Source: Rhynochetos jubatus
Taxonomy: Eukaryota > Chordata > Aves > Eurypygiformes > Rhynochetidae
Assembly (NCBI GenBank): GCA_027574665.1
Contig: CM050657.1
Location: forward strand, 14,954,404 to 15,018,403
Direction of reading: 5' to 3'
Length of the DNA stretch: 64,000 nt
Numbering within the stretch: position 1 is the first letter of the stretch; every line of letters starts with the position of its first letter. This document shows, in pieces, positions 40,799 through 54,229 of this stretch. Below the pieces are notes generated by a model. The model was not told where the DNA came from. It did no database searches and saw nothing but the letters and a program-made list of their open reading frames with translations. The translations under genes and the position numbers were made by a program.

Positions 40799-41585
40799 AA
40801 TTTCTTCGGTGTGCTGTTACCGCTCTGTGTTTCCAGAAGGCCTCCTCTGACATCCTTTGGCAGAAGGTGAGAGTACACACACTTCACGTTGGCACCTTTT
40901 CCTTTCACGCTCCCATAGAACATTATATACTGCAGTATAAACTCCAGACACTCAGATACCTGCGGAATGGGGCCTCTTAGAGTCCATTTAGAAATCCTTA
41001 CGCTCTTGGTTTTTTTTTTTACTTCCTCAGCACCTGATTCCTATTTTATCACAACTCTCAGATCCAGGTACTTTCATGAACCTTTACTTCCTCTGTTTAG
41101 AAACAGGTGTCATCCAGTAATTTCTTATTTGAAGGGAAAGGAACAGCCTTTCAAGAAATTAAGAAAACAGACGAAGATGTCAACCTTTGCTAAAGCAGGC
41201 ACAGTAGAGATTCGTTACTCACAGTGTTTTCTTTCACTGTCCCATCATTCCACCACAGGCATGGAAAGTTTTGACCACCTAAAATTCAGCTGCAAGTGCC
41301 CTGGATGTTTTCAGTTTGCAAAGTGCAACAGAAGCAAGCATAAATTACGATAGGATGTAGTTGAAAGCAGAAGTAGAATATTACGTATTTCTCAGATATA
41401 AAACTAATGGAAGATTTGATTCTCCTCTCAAGTATTTCCAGTTATTCCCTTCCAAGTAGTGAAAACGCCAGGGCTCTCAACACACCCTGAAGTTGGCTAC
41501 TGTAAAACAAGTGGAGACTTGACATCATTGACAGTTTTCACCTTTTTAATAAAAGACATTTTAAAACTTTCAACATTATTTCATT

Positions 41586-41591
41586 TTTATT
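41586..41591 (-). terminator. Candidate polyadenylation signal of CAPN10
   Basis: Minus-strand AATAAA about 825 nt past the CAPN10 stop codon. The downstream GT-rich element is weak, so use of this signal is uncertain. Confidence 0.35.
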
Positions 41592-42415
41592 GAGGAAAAT
41601 AGAACATCTACAAAATCCTCCTTCAATAAGAAATGTTTTCAGACATAAATTAAGGGAAAAAAATCTCTTACACTTCCTATGTTTTAGAGCAAGGGCAGAT
41701 CTTGCACAAAACACTCGGTAGGGACGTACAAACGCAGTCCGACGTGACGGGTCATAAACAAAAGTTTTCAAGTCTTAGTTTTTTCCTCCGTGGTGTTCGT
41801 GAAAAAAAATCTCCCCTCACCCTGCCCCCCCCCAAAAAACAACCCTTTAATTTCAACCCACCATTCACACGGTTCCATAAAGGGCCTGTGAGGGGGCGCT
41901 GAGCAGCACAACTGGCAGTGTAGGGTACAAACTTGGGCTTTTACTCCAGTGTATTTTGATGGTTCTTGAGGTATGTCCTACCTGAAAAAGATTCCAGTTT
42001 CCTTCCTCTATCTTTACCCCTTTGGTCTCCTGAAGTTATTCTGCAAGCTGGATTTCCTTTTCCCCCAAAAAATAGGATTTCATTATGCAGATGTGTTTTC
42101 TGGTTTTGTTCCAACACTGTAGCTGGGGTAAGAACATGCACATATTCACCTATAATTTTCAAGAACCGAGGTACCTTACGATTTGCTGTACAGTGCTGGT
42201 TCTAAAATACACGGGACGAACAGATATTCAGAGTGTACGTGACCAAGGAGGTATTTTTTACCAAAAAGTCATTGTAGGCTGGCAGTCAGTACCAGTGAAA
42301 ACCAGCTGGGCTAAGAGTATCTTCTTGTGATTCCACTTAAAACCGAAAACAGCAAGAGGTGAGACATCCCTCGGCTTTCCGATGCTTCTTGAAGTGACAG
42401 CGTGGGAGTTCTTCA

Positions 42416-45400
42416 TTACCTTTTCATCACAGTTGTAAATGAAATCTGTAAGAAAATTAACAATGCAGAAAATAAAGCTACTTAATGAGTTAACATTTTT
42501 GGTCAAGACAGAGAAGAAATTCATAAGGAATTAAGTAAGAAAGAAATTAAGGACAAAATACAAGCTTTTCTTGTTTCATCTTAAAACCCATAAATCCCAC
42601 AACTTGGGTAACCAGAAGACACACAGACAAACTGTTAGAAAGACACACTGACAGCCCGTTCTGCTGTGAGGCACCACTAAGAAACCAGCACCCCGACTGC
42701 CGAGTGAGGCAGACCGCCTGCAACCCGCAGAGGTCCAGCCCCTGAACGCACGGAAGCCTTCGGAAAACCCTGTGCAGTGGACGACTAGATTCAGACATCA
42801 GCTTCTGCCACTGAGCAGAAAACGGCGTCTGCCTTTTCCAAATCTGTCAGGTTTCCAAGTCCTGAAGAGTGTAAACTCCTTGTTCCTTGACGTCAGGGAG
42901 CACCTTTGCCCAAGCACAACCATTTTCATGGGATAACGTAAGAAATGTAGCTTTGAATATATTCCTTCTGTAACAATGGCCTCACAGTGTTTTGTTTCCA
43001 AACAACAATAACGGACTTCACTACATGCTTCAGCTCCTAAACACTAAAATAACAAGCACCACAAGGTCGCTGCGTGAGCCTCCGCGATGCCCCTGCGGCA
43101 CCTTTCCCACAACCGATAGTAAAAACGTATCACTCGCCTCCTGCAGCACTTGTCCCAGCGTCTCCCGGCTGTGAATGCGCTTCCTGTTGAAAACCAAAGC
43201 CACACTTATTTCTGCACAAAGCGTCGGGGGCAGTCGTGCAAACATCAATTATTTAACCCACTCTAAAAGATTGTTATGCCGGGCTTTCTTCCACATCCTT
43301 ATAGACCCTCAACGCAATCCTACGGGATCTACAAACCGTGATTCAGACCTGGTGCTGTTCTCATCGGGAGGAATTCCCTGCAGTAAGGCTTGCAACAGAT
43401 TGCAGCTGCTCCAAAACCAACCCTGTTTTTAAAGCAGCTTAGTAACATGTCCAGACACTGGGATTTATGCTGACAGAGCTGACAATCGGTTGCTGCCGCG
43501 CCACCTTCTCCAGCACCAGACATCTGTTATTCAGGAAGGGCTGCAAGAAGGTTATCAACACTTCATTTTTTCTCGTTCTCCCAACAGTCACGGCGGTGAG
43601 CAGTGCTTGCAAACACAGCAGCGGCACCACAAAGACTTAACAACACGCGCCTATTATTGATCATCAAAAGCGAGAACAGGTCACTACAGTTATCGCTCCC
43701 AAACGGCCCGTAACGCGTGCACTAAAAACACTAGGAATGCAAACAGAAGGTAACGTATTTTTACCTCTCTATTTTGGTTGCAATGAGCAGTGTAAAAGTG
43801 CCCTCCGTATCGGGCAAGTACGTGGAGGGTATAATCACGTAACTTCCTGCAGGAAGTCTGCAAAGTTGGCTTACTTCCTGCGAGTAGCAGTGAGGTACGC
43901 AGCTAACCAGAGGCTCCAGGTGTAGGAAGGAGGAAGTGTGTGGTTTCCAGCTGCTATTGGGCACCTGCAAAAAAAGGGTGACAACACGCCCACCTTTTCA
44001 CGTATTGCAGGCCTCGCCAGGCTGTGGCACACTAGGGATTTAACGCTGTACGTTCCGTATCTATGCCAGTCCAAACACCCTCTTGTCTGCAGGGAGCTAT
44101 ACAGGAGGGATGGGAAGGCTCCCAGAAAACCCAGGTGGCAGTACCAAGGACACGCAACTCATTCCTACCACAGCTGCGGGCAGTATATACAACCCACACC
44201 GCTCAAAAGCTGCTCTGCTGTCTAACCTCGCTCTTCCTCGCTGCAGCTAGCGCCCTTGGTTTTCAGCTCACAGACAAGGGGAACAGGCCACGTCCTTTCT
44301 CTTTCTAGTGGCCTTTCCTGGACTAAAGAATCAGCTTAGGCTTCTCCTCGGTCTCCTGTAGGCATGAAAAATGCCATTTCCCCAATCTCTTTTCACATAG
44401 TGTACATTTGAAGCTACAGGATGGCTCCTAACGCTCAACTCCAGACTCCCCTTTTCTGAAGCACATTTTGAGAAAGCAAAGCTAGCCCTCCCTGCGAACC
44501 AGCCACCTAACCAGAAGCTCCCCGCTCGACATTACTGTCACATACAGGCAGAGCCTGTCTTTGTCCGTACCAAACCCCATCTTGTGTTGTTTCAGATCAT
44601 CCGTTCAACCTTTCAGTCCTTTGGGATTCTAACCTCGCCTGCGGATCCAACACCACTCCCCAACGGGAAGTAAATAATATTTAAAGATGAAGAAAGGAAG
44701 TTTTCGTGGTCAATTACCAAAAAGCCTGGTCCTCACTAAGACACTGAAAATTCCTTGCTAATCAATAAAACAATTCACAGTTTCTAAAATTACTTCAGAA
44801 CATCGGAAGGATTCAGTGGAACCCACTACCTGGGTACCACACTCCCTAGCGTGCCATTATTCCCTACGTTTCACTGGCATTACTCTGCAGGAGCAGCGTG
44901 TCCCGCCCAGACGCAGCGTGGCCCATGCCAGGTGCCAGGAGCACTGAGCTGACAGGCTTCCCCCTCCCACACGGCACAGAGCAAACCGACCGGAAGGAGA
45001 CTTACCTGGAAAATATGGAAACCTATCGGACGACACTTGCTATCGTGGCAGTGCTGCCGGAGGGTAACTCTCACGCTGCTTTTTCCTGGTCCTGCAGGAA
45101 CGGAGAGGGGAAAGCAGGGATTGATATGGAACGAGGGGAAGTTCCTGCTGCCTCCGGCGCTTTGCCCATTTTTCCAGCATCCATGCAGCTGCACCGTCTC
45201 CCATTCACCAGCTGGGAGTTCTTCGCAGAGGGCGGCATCGGTAGGTGGTGGGTTTAGCTCACTGTCAAACACAAGAGAGGAAGGAAACTGAGGGCATCAA
45301 ACCCGCACGATTTCGCAAAATCTACACCACCAGCTCACAAAAACGCACTAACGTTAAACAAACTCAGACAAACACAATTCCTGCAAACTTGCAGCACAAA

Positions 45401-48400
45401 GAGAGAGCTGTACAATTCCAAGTCCTTCGGTAGTTCACAGAACTCCCCAAGAACACCCCGTATACAAACCACGCACTAAAACCAGACAGGTTTTGGTACG
45501 TTCATGAAGTAACGCAGCTTACACGTCTTTCCCCGATACTCCTGTGCTCTTCGTCCTACCGGACAGCAATACAACTGACAGCGCCTTCTGGGGTACACAG
45601 GAGCACCTCAGTAAGCCCGAGACATACATCCTTTCTTATATTGACTCTGCCGTTAGTCAGAGCTAAAGCGGCAGTGTGCTCTGACTTGATCGCTCCAACG
45701 TTACCCCGTATGTCGACCCTGGCCCAGCACCGCTTTTCACAGCCATATTAGTATCGGTGTCAGTTGTGCAGCGTTTGAAATCCTATTTCAGCATAACTTC
45801 AAACACATGATCTGCCCTTATTTCCAATTCTCCAGCTGAGAATGTCCAACAGCTGTTATGTTATCCCGTGATTGTCCATTCTAGACACGTAGCCAGGCCG
45901 GCCCGTCTGTCTCGGCCTGAGCAAGTGTTACGCTGAACAGCGATATCCCGTCGCTGAAAGTACAACACGCTGTATGGATGAAACGTGCCCAAAACACAAA
46001 TATATTGCCAGTAAGAAGTACACAGCTTGCACCCATACAGCAAAATCAACCTCACAGCTTTGCAGACCTTTATTCGGTCTAAAACCCGATGCCAACTTGC
46101 TTCCAAATTGCGCAGAGTAAGTGATGAATGCATGTTCTGGCTTTGCAGTGTGATTTGCCGGCTTCTCTCCAAGGAGATACGAGTTGATGGCGTACCACCA
46201 GAATATGAAAGATGCTAAGAGCGCTTGAACATGTTGACAACAGTAGGTTTTACCTCTGTATACAGCTAGGCTGCAGTTTAGAGTCAAGATGCTACTCACC
46301 TGACTACTTCTGGCTGATATCTTAACAAGAGGTAGCAGCAGCTCCATGCAAAAAACGAGGAGACTGAGCACTACTTACATGAATTCAAGGAAAAAACAAT
46401 GCTGTTACTCCATACACTGCACAACCCTTCAAAAGCATCTTGAACATTTACACTTAGTGCTATGGTTCATGTATTTATGTCAGCAACTATAAGAAATTTT
46501 CTGCTTTGTTTTCAACCTACCTGAGAGAGATCCTTCCAGTTGAAAACACACGGAGTAAAAAGTTCCCTACTGCATCTTTCAGAAAAGTGCTGGGAACAAT
46601 AAGATAAAACCCAGGCGAGAGGTCACAGCATACATGCACTTCTCTATCGTAGGAATGGCAGATGGTACCTACAACTGGAGGAGCAGAGAGGGTCTTTGGA
46701 AGGTTAAATCGTTTCTTCTCCACCTAGAATAGATGCATAACGATGCGTGGTGTTTTAGGAAAAATGAGGAGTTTTTAATAAAACTAAAAGTGATCAAATA
46801 TTATTTAGAACATTTTAAAACATACATATCTAGTAAAGGAAACAATTAAAGAGAGTATCAGCAGATAAGCTGAACATCAAAGAGGGGTAAGAAGAGTTAC
46901 TATTCAGGAGGAGTAAATTTAGGAAGAGTCATGAAATAATCAGCCCGAAAGGTGATGCACCTTTTGGAACAGTTCCAAAAGTTCTGCTACTTGGCACTCA
47001 GTGCTAAGAAAGTGCTAGTGCACTAATAGCTTCTACAGACCGTAACCGCATTGTGAGATAAACCAGATCGTTCTAACCTAAATCCGAGGTGTAAAACGCG
47101 TGATCACATCACTGCCGCAGGAAACGAATGATTTTATTCCACCGTTTCAGCAGTGCTTTAAACCACCTGTTCGCCAAAAGAAATCCATCACCCCGTATTA
47201 CCTTCCAGACGTGCAGTCCCACAGCCTGATAATTCTTCCCCTGGGTGCCTTCAGTCAAAGACAGGTCCTCCTCCGCCGAGCGAGTCAGATGTCGGATTCT
47301 CCCGGCCCAGTCAGCGTCGCATTTCCTGTGTTTCTGCAGCAAAGCAATGCACACCTCGCTCTTCTCACAGACCCTCAGCCAGAACTTGGGGTTGGTAGGG
47401 AAGCTGCTGTTGTTCCGGCAGCCGCCTGCCGACTGGCCTCTCACCCAGGATCCACAAAGATTCTGCGAGTGACGCAGCACCTTCTCTAACAAAGAAAACC
47501 ATGGTGCGCATTTCAGCCAGCGGAAGCCACCTGATTTTATACAGATATAGGGCAGAGAACCCCCAGCCCGAGAAAACACGTTGTTGCAGCCCTGACGCTT
47601 TCCCCAAGCAGCAACTCACGACCAACATTTCGAGAGGCATAAGAACGAGTGTCACAAGCGGCAGCGGCAGACTGACGACACCATCTTTACAACAAGAAAA
47701 CGTTTCTAGAAATATGAAGTTTATCTCCCGTTAAAAAAAAAAAAAAGGCTGCCCAGAAGAACAGTCTTCTAGGATGTAAAGGAGAGGGAAAGGCTGAGAA
47801 AGAGAAATTATGGTCTGGTTGCATCCATTTGCAATTCAGATCCGTCTTTCCCACTGACATAACGTTACTCGTATGAGAAAGATGTTTTATCACAGAACGG
47901 TTTAGGTTGGAAGGGACCTTAAAGCCCACCCAGTTCCAACCCCCCTGCCATGGGCAGGGACACCCTCCACTAGACCAGGTTGCTCAAAGCCTCATCCAGC
48001 CTGGCCTTGGACACTTCCAGGGATGGGGCACCCACAGCTTCTCTGGGCAACCTGTGCCAGTGCCTCCCCACCCTCTCCGGGAAGAATTTCTTCCTGATGT
48101 CCAATCTGAATCTCCCCACTTTCAAATTAAACCCATTAGCCCTTGTCCTGTCGCTACAGGCCCTTGTAAAAAGTCCCCCCCAGCTTCCTTGTAGGCCCCT
48201 TCAGGTACTGGAATTTCTCATATCACACCTGTATAGAGACTCTGAAGTTGTCCTTCCTCAGTGACTGGAAAGCCCATGGTAATCTCATCAAATTCCCTGA
48301 AAAATTCCTCTTCATCAACCCAGAATTCTCCCTCTTGGATCTGTGAGAGCAGTTTTGAGGCAACGCCTGGATCTAGCTGGCTCCATCCTTCACCACTGCA

Positions 48401-51400
48401 TGTAAGACACAAGTTAACATTGAGCTCCTTGCCCAGTGAAGCGCTATAACAATGTTCTGTCAAACATCCAACAGAGCAGGGCAATAAGAAGTTGTTTCTT
48501 CATTTTACTGTCAAACACTTGCATTGAATATTTCTGCATACGCGTTGCTAGTCAGCGAGAGGGATAACAGAAAGCGTGCATCGCTACATATCAAAGACAA
48601 CTCGGAAAGAGCCTAACTCCGGACTGGGTACAGCAGCGTACTTCTAGGCGAAACAGCTGCTCGGCTTACAACAGACAGTACAGCCCAAAGCATGAGAGCA
48701 AAATAAAGATTAACCATCCTTAAAAATAGCAAGGAGAAGAAAAACAAGCTGCACAGTGACTGTTCTGAAAGATTTTTAATGCGGTACAGTGAACATCAAA
48801 GCCCACTGTCTGCACGCAGCGGGTGATTATCCCCATGAATCTGCCAGCTAAGCCACGATAAACCAAGAATTTAAACACCTCATGATTTAGGGCCATTGAA
48901 AGATAGTGAAACAATAAAAAATGTGGAAATTTCTAACACAAAGAACAGTTCAGCACTTGAATGAAAGAGGATAGGGTTTCGTTGGGTGGCCGTAGAGTCC
49001 CCTCGCAACTACACGGCAACTTACTGTCTGGCAAAGAAACTGCAAGAGGCCCAGCGCACACCCAAAACCGACAAACCCAATCAAGTATCAATTAACGTTT
49101 TTAAGCCATCCGTTTAACACAGGGAAAAAACATTCCTCTGAAACGTTCACTAACGTGCTCGTGTTGTTACCCACATTTTAACGCCGAAAGCTTCTCCCCA
49201 CGTCAAGAATTGTGTGTTCTTTCGCACGGCCTAAACACGCTGACACTTCTTCAAAATAAGCTACTAGGGCCTGCCCTTTCATTCTTGTTACTTTGCTAGA
49301 TAGACTGCTAAACACAATTCTGCATTTCCTTTAAAACTCATCTCTGCTTTGTATGTGCTCAATTCCACCTTCCACCATGGTAAAGCACGGAAACAAGACC
49401 ACACCAGCGACGAGCAGAAGCACCCTTCCTTTTGCCGCGTTTTTACACATACTGCGTCGCTTGTCTTCCGCAACTGCGACAAGATCAAACCAAGAGCCAA
49501 GTAAAGCTGAGCAGCTACTTGTACGCCACAAACGTGAGCAAAGACGCTTAGATCAACTGCAAACAAAGCAGCGCCACAAAAACCAGGCAGAAAACGAACG
49601 AACTTAAGTTTATCTTCACAAAAAGCTAGGATGCTTTGATAACACCACCAAATTGTTATTAAAAAAACGCAGATTACCAGAACTAATAGATCAAAACGGC
49701 TATCCTTAGAACCAACGAGCTGCGCGAACTCCTGAGCTCTCCCGAGGACTGCGCACGCCGAAGTCTCTCTCTCCTCCGCTAAAGCCTGTCAGCGGTATTT
49801 GCCCGTGCGATACACGGGCTGCGCTTCAGAACGTTCACAAAAGGTTTTCCAGATGAAAATAAACCTACTCACCCCTCACACCAGGGGCCTCTCCAGCACC
49901 GCCTCCCCCAGGGGTTTCGTATCCGTAGTAGGAAGATTTCTTTGCCCGACACTTCAGCCAGATTCAACATGTCTATCACAATAAAGGCGTGAAATTCCCC
50001 CAGTTCGCTTGCACCTGAAGAGGATTTTTAAAAGAAAAAGGCATTTGGAGGTCAACAAAAGAACCTGCTCCGTATTTTACAATGAATGACAGGAAACGAT
50101 CCTGTGAAAGACAGCAATTTTGAGATAGAAGGAAATTATTTTTAAACAAGTACAAAACCAGCATTAAAAACCCCAACAGCTCGTTTTAGTTGTGACGAGA
50201 CAGAAATAAAACACGCTGAAATTTTAAAGCGTATTAACTCACTTTTTGATCCCAAACATCCACAAATTCTCAGTGCTGGAATTCATTGGGATTTCCAAGC
50301 TGGGGTTTTTGGTAATAGAACAGTACCAGAATCAGCACTAGGCACTTGCTGGCAGCCTTGTGCTCTGAACACTGCTAGAGATTCACTTTAAAAACGTCTA
50401 CAACTTCACGGTCACCTTGTCTGGAATTGAGGACCGAGCAGCTTATCACACACTGCTCCTTCAGATTCATTAATCTCCTGAACACTGCTTTCTCCAAAAC
50501 CATGCCAGTCTTCTCTTTCCCCATGTTTCTTCCAGGGTCCTTCAGGGTCCATCTCTCAGCGATTCCTCCAGTCAGATCAACCAAAGCGTCTGCCACCTGT
50601 CCTGCCCACAGCTGCTCGTAAGATCCATGCACCCTAATTAAAAAAAATCAAAAGAAAACAGACAGAAAGAGTTTCTATAAAGAGCAGAACTAAAGAAACA
50701 TGGCTCCTACGTACTTCCAACCCCACCGACATCACAATCATGACTGTACCCTGTCTCATACCCTCAAGTAGGCAGGAGAAAGCACATAACTCTTATTTAT
50801 ACAGAGCACACCACCTAAAGAGTACGTAGGCCATCGGACATTCCCCTGCTTGACGGGGAGTTCATTGCAACCCGTTCCACCCTACGCAGAAACCCCTGCA
50901 GTCTAGTACTACTCGTTTGTACCTCATTATCCATGCGCTACGTCATCTTTCGCGACACTAGCTGCATTCTGTATAAACAAATAACCTTCCGTTATTTATT
51001 GTTATAAATAAATTCTTCCTCTTCTTCAATTATTCTTTGTTCACGCTGCGCAATCAGAGTAGCACTTCTTGCCACGATTTAAGCGAACCAAGAGACTACC
51101 CTACCTGATGCTGCGGATGCAGAAGAAATCAAGGCTGTAACAGAACAGTAAGTCAGGATAGAATGAGAAGATCTCTCCAGAAAACAAACACTCCCTCTCA
51201 AACCTACAGAGAAGCTTTAACACGCCATTGCTGCTTCACCACCTCTGCTCAGCGTATCACAGAACGGTTTAGGTCAGAAGGGACCTGAAGGATCATCTAG
51301 TTCCAACCAGTGTACCTGGAGCTGAACCAATCACCTCACACTCAAAGGCTTTTTCTGCCCTCTGCTGGCAACCACACCGTCCTTCCCCCGAGCTCTTCCA

Positions 51401-54064
51401 GACACTCGATGTCTACCTCACCAGCGCACTGTCTCCACGTTGTTTTGTCCGTCTGGACAGCATTTCGATGGATGTGTCACAAGACACAAACCAGCTGCAC
51501 TTTCAAACACGTTAGCAATACGGTTGTTTCTTCTCAATATATTAAACTATCAAACTAAGCAAAAGAGCAGTGAAACTCACACAAACGGAGCCTCAACTAG
51601 CATAAACTAGTAATGCTGTTGCTTTCCACTGATATATTTGTATGCTTGCTGCTTTTCATTGAGCCCTCAGCCGCCCTCAAACGCTGCACTAGTAAAATAC
51701 TTCCCTTTACCAAACAAGATGACCAGTGGATAGTGACCTAATGAACATCATTTGAACCCTGATAATTCACTGCAGCTCTTACTTTTCATCCTAAGTCTGT
51801 CCCTAAGACTATCTGACCTCATACACAACGAGAAACACACCTTACAGATCTACAGCTTGACGAGCGACGTCCGCACAACCCAGTATGGGAAAGCAGCCGT
51901 CGCACTTGATAGCGAACGATTCACGATCTATGCCCAAAGCAGTCAAGCGAGCAAGCAGAAGGCACCCGAGTATCGCACCGCCCTTTATTCCCTCCAGTGA
52001 CGGCGCTCACGTACTTTGCGTAAGCTTTTTCCAGTAGCGGAAGCCAGAACAAATCCTCTGTCTGACACTGGGAAAAGCAGAGTTTCCCACCAAGGCAAGG
52101 CAAACGGTCATCGATGGTCACTTCCACCCAGTGGCCAAACTGCCAGACTCGACAAGTGAAACAGCCTTGATAGGACTCATCCGTCCAGCTGGGCTGACCC
52201 GGAGGGATTACCTAGAGGGCAAAAGCCAAGCATCAAGACAAATAATAGAATTATTTTTTTTTTTGGTAGACAAAGCCAGTTTAAAATATGCTGAATATCA
52301 ACCATTTTTAATAATCACAGAAAAAAATACCACAGCAAAACCAGAGAAACTGAGCAGAACAAAACTGGTACTCGTATGGAGGCTTGGGATGTTCGTGTCA
52401 CTGCTGAGCAGTGCTGACACAGGGTCAAGGCCTCTTCTGCTCCTCACCCCACCCCACCAGCGAGTGGCCTGGGGGTGCACAAGAGGTTGGGAGGGGACAC
52501 AGCTGGGACAGCTGACCCCAACTGACCAGAGGGACATTCCACACCATATGACATCATACTCAGCACATAAAGCTGGAGGAAGGGTAGGACATTCAGAGTG
52601 ATGGCATTTGTCTACCCCAGTAACCGTTACGCACGACGGAGCCCTGCTTTCCTGGGCATGGCTGAACACCTGCCTGCCCGTGGGAAGCGGTGAGTGAATT
52701 CCTCCTTTGGCTGTGCTTGCACACGTGGCTTTTGCTTTACCTACTACACCGTCTTTATCTCTACCCATGAGTTTTCTCACTTTTGCTCTTCTGATTCTCT
52801 CCCCCATCCCGCTGTGGCATGAGTGAGCAAGCAGCTGTGCGGTGCTTAGTGGCTGATTGGGGTTAAACCACGACAAAATGTAAATTAGATTAAGAGAACT
52901 CTGAAACATGGAAAAAAAAACTTCTCCATACCTTATTCAGTAGATATTTATTCTTCTGCAAAGCTACACAGGCACATAGGAACCAACAGTCTCCCAAAAT
53001 TCCTTGTTTCACTTGCACATCCTGCAGATTGTTTGAAAATAACCGAGGAGTAGAACAAATGTCCTAAAAATTAAAAGAAGGGGAGTTAAAACCAAATCCT
53101 GCGTGACACTCTTAGGAAGTCTGTTGTTTCGGGGAATGGGAAGGCTCCAGAGACCTTTCAAAACACAAGGGAATTCTTAACCCTAGCACAATTCCTTTTC
53201 AAACACACCCTAAGCTGGCAATAACAAATGACTCTCTTGTAGCTATTTGTGCTGGTTTTGGTTGGGACAGACTTAATTCTCCTCACAGCAGCTAGTCTGA
53301 GGCCATGTTTTTCTCCAGCCTTTTTTTTTTTTCCCCTCCTCCACACAAAGGCATTATTGTAAATACTTTACTTCAGAAACGCATTCTAAGCTTTCTCCCT
53401 CTCATGTGGCTTGCTCTGAAACCCAGCTGTAGGTTTAAAAGCAATACACATGACAAGTTATAGCCTTAAGGAACGTTTTCTTTCTTGGTATCAGAAACAA
53501 AAAATCAACAATCAGCAAAATAAAAAACAAATCCTTCTGAAAAACCCTGAAATCCAGTTATTTTTCAAGAGTTATGCAATATATTGAAGAAACTTGGGAA
53601 TGACGTAATATTTGTTAACTTGGTATGCATATTATTTGCATAATGAAATACATTTACGATAAAATAACAGAATTTCTGATAGTCCCAACAAAGGTTCTAC
53701 ATCAGGATTTAAAGCAAACCTACAAACAAGCACCCAGACTTAAAAACTAACATGTACATAATGAACACCGACATACACGGGGTTTATCGCTTCTCTGCTT
53801 CTAAGCAATAAACACCCCCAGACGCAGTCCCTCAGTGCTAAGCGACCATTAACTAAGGCCATTTACTACCTTAAAGCGCAGCTCTGCTACAACCGTGGGG
53901 TTTTACCTCTTAAAACTCACCTTAGGTCTCAACCAAGAAATCTCGCCTCTGAACTGAGCCAGCGGGGTGCAATAATCAAAAAATATAGAGGTATCGCTGG
54001 CGGGAAACGTGGGGTCAGCGTAAAGGTCCCTTTTCACCATTAATTGCTTTTTCTCTCCCAGCAT
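42416..54064 (-). CDS. CAPN10: Calpain-10, complete
   Basis: Atypical calpain: an intracellular cysteine protease without the C-terminal EF-hand domain. Twelve coding exons: 53921-54064, 52932-53063, 52015-52211, 50416-50633, 49873-50014, 48229-48395, 47202-47485, 46521-46723, 45006-45261, 43765-43964, 43138-43183, 42416-42445. They total 2019 nt, 672 residues plus TAA, the same length as human calpain-10 as I remember it. The protease core has Cys74 ([12 protein letters not shown]), His239 (GEFHAF) and Asn264 (RNPWGRRCW), so the triad is complete. Two C2-like domains follow, with the paired motifs [10 protein letters not shown] / [10 protein letters not shown] and VPSTFLKDA / [11 protein letters not shown]. 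The last intron starts with GC (GAG|GCGAGT) and the last exon encodes ISFTTVMKR. The start chosen is the first ATG after an upstream TAG (MLGEKKQL); a second ATG lies eight codons on. The N-terminus differs from human. Confidence 0.96.
47889..48213 (-). mobile_element. CR1 LINE 3' end beside CAPN10 exon 6
   Basis: Antisense CR1: ATCACAGAACGGTTTAGGTT at its left end, then CCATGGGCAGGGACACC, GGGCAACCTGTGCCAGTG and CCTTGTCCTGTCGCTACAGG. It ends about 15 nt from the exon 6 donor side, inside CAPN10 intron 6. Confidence 0.95.
51253..51307 (-). mobile_element. CR1 LINE 3' fragment
   Basis: Short antisense CR1 tail, ATCACAGAACGGTTTAGGTC then GGATCATCTAGTTCCAACC, in CAPN10 intron 3. Confidence 0.85.
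52386..52875 (+). mobile_element. Avian ERV LTR, 5'-truncated
   Basis: Nearly identical to 12030-12262 over its first part, then continues to a 3' end GGTTAAACCACGACA, where CA is the expected LTR terminus. It lies in CAPN10 intron 2, ending 56 nt before exon 2. The long antisense open frame over it is not a gene. Confidence 0.8.
53248..53312 (+). mobile_element. Avian ERV LTR, 5' fragment
   Basis: Begins TGTGCTGGTTTTGGTTGGGA, matching the first 65 bases of the LTR at 11933. It sits in CAPN10 intron 1, on the other side of exon 2 from the 3' LTR piece. Confidence 0.7.
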
Positions 54065-54229
54065 TTTCAACACAATCCTAAGCAGCTCTGCCAGCTATTT
54101 CCTGGGCTTTACATGGCCGAGTACCAACCTGAAACGTAAACCAGCGTTACTGGGGAATCCGAGAAACGAGACAGACGGATTCACTAACAGAAAGCCTCTC
54201 ACTCTGTCCACGGCGCACCTTCACCCACG

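Larger units (their letters stand above)
40426..42415. other. Tail-to-tail intergenic between gene C and CAPN10
   Basis: Both flanking genes end here. It holds the gene C 3' UTR, an A-run at about 40630-40646, and on the minus strand the CAPN10 3' UTR. No other gene recognised. Confidence 0.5.

Noticed and set aside
52298..52909. 203-aa open frame on the minus strand
   Set aside because: It lies over an ERV LTR read antisense and shares its frame with the copy at 11780-12178; not a host gene.
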